From NCBI RefSeq assembly GCF_014197535.1, contig NZ_JACIFV010000018.1, forward strand, positions 62,001 to 126,000: a DNA stretch of 64,000 nucleotides, in the 5' to 3' direction. The notes beneath the pieces are model-generated. The model searched no databases, was not told where the DNA came from, and saw nothing but the letters and a program-made list of their open reading frames with translations. The stretch is from Rhizobium aethiopicum. GTDB taxonomy: Bacteria > Pseudomonadota > Alphaproteobacteria > Rhizobiales > Rhizobiaceae. Shown here in pieces: positions 59,196 to 64,000 of the stretch. The first letter of the stretch is position 1. Each line of letters starts with the position of its first letter. The position numbers were made by a program, and so were the translations under genes.

Positions 59196-59885
59196 CTAGC
59201 GGCGAACCGGCACCTGCGCTTCGAGCCCTCGAAAGACGTGGGCGATTACCGCGGTCAAGGCGAGATAAAAGAGGGTGACGACGATGAGCGGTTCATAGAC
59301 GAGCAACGTGTCCTGGCGAACCTTGTTGGCGACGGCGTAGAGATCCATCACCGTCACCGTGAAGGCGAGCGGCGTCGCTTTGAGCTGCATGACGATTTCC
59401 CCGGCAATGGTCGGCAGGGCGATGCGAATGGCGCGCGGCAACCAGATGCGGCGGGTGAGCTTCCAGGGCGACAGGCCGAAAGCCCGACCGGCCTCGAGCT
59501 CGCCCTTGGGAACGGCAAGCAGCGCACCGCGCAGCACTTCCGCCTCATAGGCCGCATAATTCAGCGTGAAGCTGACGGAAGCGAAGAAAAAGCCCTCGCG
59601 CAGAATCGGCCAGAACAGGCTCTGGCGGATGCCGGGGATCATGGGCAGCAGCGAGCCGACCCCATAATAGAGGAGCCAAAGCTGGATCAGCAGCGGTGTG
59701 CCGCGGAAGAAGGTGCAGTAGGCGCGGGCGGCGAGCCGCGTCAGCCTGCCGCCGCTGACCTGCGCGAAGGCGAGACCGATGGCGATCATGAAACCGAACA
59801 CCACTGATATGACCAGCAGCGCTACGGTCTGCCAGGCGCCGGTCAGAAGCAGCGGCCAATAGGAGGAGATCCAGGTGAAACTCAT
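59196..59885 (-). CDS. His/Glu/Gln/Arg-type ABC transporter permease 2 (HisM-like position)
   Basis: A 229-residue permease with about five hydrophobic segments, a TFFRGTPLLIQLWLLYYG segment and EAA loop GRAFGLSPWKLTRRIWLP. It lies 7 nt after the partner permease and 76 nt before the methyltransferase gene. Confidence 0.9.
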   Translation of the reverse strand: MSFTWISSYWPLLLTGAWQTVALLVISVVFGFMIAIGLAFAQVSGGRLTRLAARAYCTFFRGTPLLIQLWLLYYGVGSLLPMIPGIRQSLFWPILREGFFFASVSFTLNYAAYEAEVLRGALLAVPKGELEAGRAFGLSPWKLTRRIWLPRAIRIALPTIAGEIVMQLKATPLAFTVTVMDLYAVANKVRQDTLLVYEPLIVVTLFYLALTAVIAHVFRGLEAQVPVRR

Positions 59886-59892
59886 GGCGGCC

Positions 59893-60618
59893 TCAGGCCA
59901 GACGCGGCTGTCCCCGCCGCACCCGCCCTTCGATCAGTTTGAAGACGACGTTGGAAGCGAGTGTGATGGCGAGATAGAGAACTGCCGAAGCGAGGAAAAA
60001 AACGAAGTAGTGCTTGGTGCTTGCCCCGGCGAGACGGGTGGCGAGCGCTAACTCCTGATAGCCGACGACCGCGACCAGCGCGCTGTCCTTGGTGACCGAC
60101 ATCCACAGATTGGCAAGACCCGGCAGCGCGTTCGGCAACAGCGCCGGCAGCAGGATGCGGCGGAAGCGCAGCATCGGCCCCATGCCGAAAGCCTTGGCGG
60201 CCTCGATCTGGCCGACGGGGATGGCGAGAATCGCGCCGCGCAGCACCTCGGTCATATAGGCGCCCTGCACGAAACCGAGCACGGCGACGGCTGCGACGAA
60301 GCCGTTCACCTCGACCGGCGGCAGGCTGAATACCGCCAGCAGCTGGTTGAGGCCATCGGTGCCGGCATAATAGAGTCCGACGATTAGGATCAGTTCGGGA
60401 ACGGCACGGATCACCGTCGTATAGAGATCGAGCATCAGGCGGAGCACAGGGTTGCCGGAAAGCTTTCCCAGCGCACCGCCGGTGCCGAACAGCAGACCGA
60501 CGGCGAAGGCGCAGGCCGAGATGGCGACCGTGGAGACCGCACCTGCCAAGAGAACGCCGCCCCATCCCGGAGGATAGGGGGAGAGCAGGTCCAGAATGCC
60601 TTGTTGCGCGGTCGCCAT
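59893..60618 (-). CDS. His/Glu/Gln/Arg-type ABC transporter permease 1 (HisQ-like position)
   Basis: A 241-residue permease; EAA loop AAKAFGMGPMLRFRRILLP and the TVIRAVPELILIVGLYYAG segment are typical. ATG 60618 (MATAQQGILD) is preferred because it lies just after the binding-protein stop; the frame runs up to 60681 inside that gene. Confidence 0.88.
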   Translation of the reverse strand: MATAQQGILDLLSPYPPGWGGVLLAGAVSTVAISACAFAVGLLFGTGGALGKLSGNPVLRLMLDLYTTVIRAVPELILIVGLYYAGTDGLNQLLAVFSLPPVEVNGFVAAVAVLGFVQGAYMTEVLRGAILAIPVGQIEAAKAFGMGPMLRFRRILLPALLPNALPGLANLWMSVTKDSALVAVVGYQELALATRLAGASTKHYFVFFLASAVLYLAITLASNVVFKLIEGRVRRGQPRLA

Positions 60619-60628
60619 TTCTAAGAGC

Positions 60629-61402
60629 TTACTTCGCGCCGTAGATATCGAAGTCGAAGTATTTCTTGGTGATCGCGTCATACTGACCGCTGGCGCGCAC
60701 TGCCGCGATTGCCTTGTTCAGCTTGGCTTTCAATTCGGTATCTTCCTTGCGCAAGCCGCCAGAAACGCCAGCCCCGAGAATCTCCTTGTCGTCGGCGACA
60801 TCGCCCATGTTGGCGCAGCAATCCTTGCCGGCATCGCTTTTCAGGAAGGCGTCAAGCGCCAGCGAATCCCCGAAGACGTAGTCGATGCGGCCGGAAGCGA
60901 GATCCTGGAAAGCCTCGTCGAGCGTCTGGTAGGTCTTTTCCTCGGCGGCAGCGGCAAAATACTTCTTGTAATATTCAGACTGGATCGTCGACACCTGGAT
61001 GCCGATGGTCTTGCCCTTCACATCCTCGGCCGTGGCGCCCGGCTTCTGGTCCTTGGGGCCGATCAGGGTGCTCGGCGTGTTGTAATATTTGTCGGTGAAG
61101 TCGATTACCTTCGCACGTTCCGCGGTGTTCGACATCGACGACCAGATCACGTCGAACTTCTTGCTCTGAAGAGCTGGAATGAGGCCGTCCCAGGAGATCT
61201 CGACGATCGAGCATTTCTCCTTCATCTCTTCGCAGACGGCATTCATCAGGTCGATTTCCCATCCCTGCCACTGGCCCGAAGCGTCCTTGGCGAAGAAGGG
61301 CGGATAAGCTTCGTTCATGACGCCGAAGCGGACTTCGGCCTGTGCCGCGACGGCGGAAAGCGCAAATGCGACGCCGGCGAAAAGCGTGGGGAGCAGTTTC
61401 AT
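60629..61402 (-). CDS. His-type ABC transporter substrate-binding protein
   Basis: A 257-residue family 3 binding protein with signal peptide (MKLLPTLFAGVAFALSAVAA before QAEVR). Markers: WEIDLMNAVCEEMKEKCSIV, GLIPALQSKKFDVIWSSMSN, ERAKVIDFTDKYY, GKTIGIQVSTIQSEYYKKYF. It resembles Lys/Arg/Orn and opine-type binders. Association with a methyltransferase favours a sulfonium or methylated amino acid (inference). Confidence 0.9.
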   Translation of the reverse strand: MKLLPTLFAGVAFALSAVAAQAEVRFGVMNEAYPPFFAKDASGQWQGWEIDLMNAVCEEMKEKCSIVEISWDGLIPALQSKKFDVIWSSMSNTAERAKVIDFTDKYYNTPSTLIGPKDQKPGATAEDVKGKTIGIQVSTIQSEYYKKYFAAAAEEKTYQTLDEAFQDLASGRIDYVFGDSLALDAFLKSDAGKDCCANMGDVADDKEILGAGVSGGLRKEDTELKAKLNKAIAAVRASGQYDAITKKYFDFDIYGAK

Positions 61403-61450
61403 TCGCAGGGTTCTCCTGGTTCGTATTGTGGGTGATGGCTCGATGCGAGA

Positions 61451-62230
61451 TCAGTGGGCGGTGAGACCGGTGAATTCCCGGCAGCGGGCGCTGACGGGCG
61501 TCCCGAAGACTTGTTCCGGCGGGCCTTCCTCCTCGATCCGCCCTTGGTGCAGGAAGAGGACGCGGCTTGAAACGTCGCGAGCGAAGCGCATTTCATGCGT
61601 GACGATCAGCATGGTCCGGCCCTCTTCCGCCAGATCTCGGATGACTTTCAGTACCTCGCCAACCAGCTCGGGATCGAGCGCCGATGTCGGCTCATCGAAC
61701 AGCATGACGGCGGGATCGACGCAGAGCGCTCTTGCGATCGCCGCGCGCTGCTGCTGGCCGCCAGAGAGAAAGGCGGGGTAGGCGTCGCGCTTGTCGAAAA
61801 GCCCGACCTTGTGCAGCAGAGCTTCCGCCTTTTCGATCGCTTCGCGCCTGGAAACGCCCATGACATGCACCGGCGCCTCGACGACGTTTTCCAGCACGGT
61901 CCGATGAGCCCAGAGATTGAAGCTCTGAAAGACCATGCCAAGCCCGGTTCGCAGCCGCTCGATCTGCCGCCAGCTCTGCGGCTGCAGCCGCCCGCCGCGG
62001 CCGGTTTTCAGAGCGACCTCCTCGCCGTTCACAGCGATGCGGCCACGATCCGGCGTTTCCAGAAAATTGATGCATCTGAGGAAGGTGCTCTTGCCAGAAC
62101 CGGACGAGCCGATAATGGAGATGACGTCAGACTTATGGGCCTCGGCCGAAATACCCTTGAGAACCTGTTGCGAGCCGAAGCTTTTATGAAGATCTTCGAC
62201 GCGAAGAGCAGGAATGGGCTGATCCGACAT
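61451..62230 (-). CDS. His-type ABC transporter ATP-binding protein (HisP-like)
   Basis: A 259-residue ATPase: Walker A GSSGSGKST, FQSFNLWAHRTVLENV, signature LSGGQQQRAAIARAL, Walker B VMLFDEPTSALDPE, switch IVTHEMRFARDV. First gene of the minus-strand operon; its start faces the Lrp gene across tandem operator-like repeats. Confidence 0.92.
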   Translation of the reverse strand: MSDQPIPALRVEDLHKSFGSQQVLKGISAEAHKSDVISIIGSSGSGKSTFLRCINFLETPDRGRIAVNGEEVALKTGRGGRLQPQSWRQIERLRTGLGMVFQSFNLWAHRTVLENVVEAPVHVMGVSRREAIEKAEALLHKVGLFDKRDAYPAFLSGGQQQRAAIARALCVDPAVMLFDEPTSALDPELVGEVLKVIRDLAEEGRTMLIVTHEMRFARDVSSRVLFLHQGRIEEEGPPEQVFGTPVSARCREFTGLTAH

Positions 62231-62274
62231 GCATGGGTCCGACTGAACTGAGTTTGCGAAGGATAATGATAAAG

Positions 62275-62295
62275 TTGCGCGGTTTTTTCGCGCAA
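62275..62295. promoter_or_regulatory. Lrp-type operator 1 (21-bp inverted repeat)
   Basis: TTGCGCG (62275-62281) and CGCGCAA (62289-62295) are perfect arms around a 7-nt T-rich spacer, 44 nt upstream of the ATPase start. Confidence 0.55.
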
Positions 62296-62305
62296 TTTCT
62301 GCCTA

Positions 62306-62326
62306 TTCTGCATTTAATGTGCAAAA
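62306..62326. promoter_or_regulatory. Lrp-type operator 2 (21-bp inverted repeat)
   Basis: TTCTGCA-N7-TGCAAAA, with six of seven arm pairs matching and an AT-rich centre, has the same length and TT-GC...GC-AA frame as site 1. Centres are 31 bp apart, three helical turns. It lies 54 nt upstream of the Lrp start. Confidence 0.6.
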
Positions 62327-62380
62327 TAATCTTTCTCATGCGGCAAATCAGGCAGAACGCATGAGCCGCGAAACGCCGAA

Positions 62381-62857
62381 ATGGACTGGACAATGGAACA
62401 GCTGGATCGTTTTGACCGTGACATCCTCGACATAGTTCAGCGCGACTGCCAGCTGAAGGCCGAAACGATCGCCGAGCGGGTAGGTTTGTCGGTCTCGGCC
62501 GTGCAGCGGCGGCTGAAGCGGCTGCGCGAGGAGGGCATCATCAAGGCGGAGGTCGCCGTCCTCGACCGGAAGGCGACGGGGACATCGATGGTGTTCATCG
62601 TCGGGATGGAGATCGAGCGGGACAATTACGACGCCTTGGCGAAGTTCCGCCTCTGGGCGGAAAAACAGGATCATATCCAGCAGGTCTATTACGTCACCGG
62701 CGCGGTCGATCTGATCGCGATCGTCACCGCCCGCGACGTCGAGCATTATGATGACATCGCCGCCCTCATCATGGCTGACAATCCGCAGATCCGCCGCATG
62801 CATACGAATGTGGTGCTGCGGGACGTCAAGCTCGGCCTGTTCGTGCCGCTGGAATAG
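62381..62857 (+). CDS. Lrp/AsnC-family transcriptional regulator
   Basis: A 158-residue regulator: LDRFDRDILDIVQRDCQLKA, ETIAERVGLSVSAVQRRLKR helix-turn-helix, then the RAM ligand domain (VYYVTGAVDLIAIVTARDVE). ATG 62381 or 62393 are possible starts. It faces the ABC-methyltransferase operon, with two equally shaped inverted repeats between; methionine or a related amino acid is a sensible effector (inference). Confidence 0.9.
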   Translation: MDWTMEQLDRFDRDILDIVQRDCQLKAETIAERVGLSVSAVQRRLKRLREEGIIKAEVAVLDRKATGTSMVFIVGMEIERDNYDALAKFRLWAEKQDHIQQVYYVTGAVDLIAIVTARDVEHYDDIAALIMADNPQIRRMHTNVVLRDVKLGLFVPLE

Positions 62858-62940
62858 CCATCACCTCGTGCCGCCGGCAAGCTGCTGGACTCATGTCGGA
62901 CAAAGGGCATAATTCCGGACGCATTTCGGGAGGAACGAAC

Positions 62941-64000
62941 TTGACCCTACGACACCAGATCATCGCATTGGCGATCGTCCCGCTCGTCATTTCGATCCTT
63001 GCAATCACCACCTTCATCACCTGGCAATCGGCAAATCTCGCCAAGAACAGCATCGACACGTTCGAGCAGAACATGCTGAAGACCAAGGAAACCGAAATCC
63101 TCAACCTGACCAATCTTGCCTTGTCCGCCATCCAGGCGATCTACGACAAGGCCGGTCCTGACGACGAACCCGCCAAGCAGCAGGTGGCTGAAATTCTGAC
63201 CTCGCTCGATTACGGCAGGGATGGCTATTTCTTCGTCTACGACTATGACGGCAACAATATCGTCCATCCGCGCCAGAGCTTCCGGCATGGGCAAAATTGG
63301 CTGAATCTGACCGATCCTGACGGCGACAAAGTGATCGCCGAGCTGATCGCCACGGCAAAGGCGGGCGGCGGCCTGCATCAATACAAATGGCAGAAACCCT
63401 CGACCGGACAGATCGCCGACAAGCTCTCCTTCGTCGTCAGCCTCGACAAATGGCACTGGGTGGTGGGAACCGGCGTCTATCTCGACGACGTCTTTGCCCA
63501 GAGTGCGGCCGCCAACGCCGTGACGCGCGCAAATATCAGACGAACCTTCGTCATCGTCGCGCTGATTGCCGTACCCTCGGTGCTCGTCGTCTTCACGACC
63601 TGCATGCTGCTGACCTTCCATGAGCGCCGTATGGCTGACAGCCGACTCAAGGAGCTGACGCAGCGGGTCATCGATACCCAGGAGGAAGAACGCGCGCGGC
63701 TCGCCCGCGAGCTGCACGACGGCATTTCCCAGAACCTTCTCGGGGTGCGCTATGCGATGGATCTCGCCGGCCGCAAGGTCAGGACCAATGTCGACGATGC
63801 AGCGCTGACCATCGACCGTGGTGTCGAGGCGCTGAACGGCGCCATCAAGGAAATACGGCGGCTCTCGCACGATCTGCGCCCCCGCGTGCTCGACGATCTC
63901 GGCCTGACCGCCGCACTGGAGGCGCTCTGTCATCATTTCGCCGAGCGCACGGGGATCGAGACTGATATCGACGCTTCAGGCTTTACCGGCACGCTGAAAG
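62941..64000 (+). CDS. Cache-domain sensor histidine kinase (NarL-type), truncated by window edge
   Basis: The frame is open from TTG 62941 to the end (353 codons). TTG has GGGAGG 7 nt upstream. Layout: membrane helix near 8-28, periplasmic single Cache domain (YGRDGYFFVYDYDGNNIVHP, LDKWHWVVGTGVYLDDV), second membrane helix near 200-222, then a HisKA_3 dimerisation domain with ARELHDGISQNL and the start of the ATPase domain. It should pair with a LuxR-type response regulator just outside the window. Related sCache kinases often sense small carboxylates. Confidence 0.87.
   Translation, partial: MTLRHQIIALAIVPLVISILAITTFITWQSANLAKNSIDTFEQNMLKTKETEILNLTNLALSAIQAIYDKAGPDDEPAKQQVAEILTSLDYGRDGYFFVYDYDGNNIVHPRQSFRHGQNWLNLTDPDGDKVIAELIATAKAGGGLHQYKWQKPSTGQIADKLSFVVSLDKWHWVVGTGVYLDDVFAQSAAANAVTRANIRRTFVIVALIAVPSVLVVFTTCMLLTFHERRMADSRLKELTQRVIDTQEEERARLARELHDGISQNLLGVRYAMDLAGRKVRTNVDDAALTIDRGVEALNGAIKEIRRLSHDLRPRVLDDLGLTAALEALCHHFAERTGIETDIDASGFTGTLK

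Noticed and set aside
1..64000. CRISPR arrays, tRNA or rRNA genes, intact insertion sequences, prophage genes
   Set aside because: No regularly spaced repeats, cloverleaf-like segments, transposase motifs or phage structural genes were seen on reading both strands.

Overview
The window reads as part of a large replicon of a high-G+C alphaproteobacterium, most likely a Rhizobium of the leguminosarum/etli type. This rests on family resemblance, G/C-rich third codon positions and dense catabolic operons, each with its own ABC or TRAP importer and regulator. I saw no rRNA, tRNA, CRISPR array, phage or intact insertion sequence. Whether it is chromosome or megaplasmid cannot be decided from the sequence; an rpsU copy is present.

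Layout. 1-3491: end of a polyol uptake and oxidation locus (substrate-binding protein, SmoS-type dehydrogenase, zinc dehydrogenase, LacI regulator). 3499-10194: quinate/shikimate module (two-domain 3-dehydroshikimate dehydratase, AroE-like dehydrogenase, DctPMQ TRAP transporter, divergent TetR with a palindromic operator). 10208-13629: two-component system with a DUF4173-like membrane protein gene split by a frameshift. 13869-19722: small and stress genes (small ORFs, a 3' remnant of a VCBS-repeat gene with its terminator, rpsU, AlkB-like and flavin-binding proteins, LysR, pdxI, ppk2). 19876-28085: sugar ABC operon with a GMC oxidoreductase and a TIM-barrel isomerase-like protein, facing a LacI regulator across two LacI-type operators. 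28188-28781: ParDE/RelBE-like toxin-antitoxin pair with a 27-bp palindromic operator.

28980-34964: biotin carboxylase, biotin carrier, a degenerate second carrier lacking the biotinyl lysine, PxpB, PxpC, PxpA and an aminotransferase. Together these resemble a urea-carboxylase-type enzyme split into subunits and joined to a 5-oxoprolinase set. 34978-40754: LysR, short-chain dehydrogenase, polar amino-acid ABC transporter, RraA-family protein. 40855-51259: an unrecognised TIM-barrel-like protein converging on an operon (aspartoacylase-like, RidA, D-serine dehydratase/D-threonine aldolase-like, amidohydrolase, ribose-type ABC) with a divergent IclR regulator. 51592-55608: FMN-dependent monooxygenase with an SsuABC-like importer, probably for organosulfur. 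55698-58153: ClC anion channel/antiporter with CBS domains and a divergent MarR with a 19-bp perfect palindrome. 58211-62857: homocysteine S-methyltransferase with a His-type ABC transporter and a divergent Lrp regulator over tandem 21-bp operators. 62941-end: start of a Cache-domain histidine kinase, cut by the window edge.

Most modules are self-contained: import, first catabolic steps and a local regulator. The same post-transcriptional architecture, stem-loops directly 3' of the substrate-binding-protein gene, occurs in four unrelated transporter loci. The least explained parts are the split biotin-dependent carboxylase/PXP operon and the IclR-linked cluster with its TIM-barrel protein.
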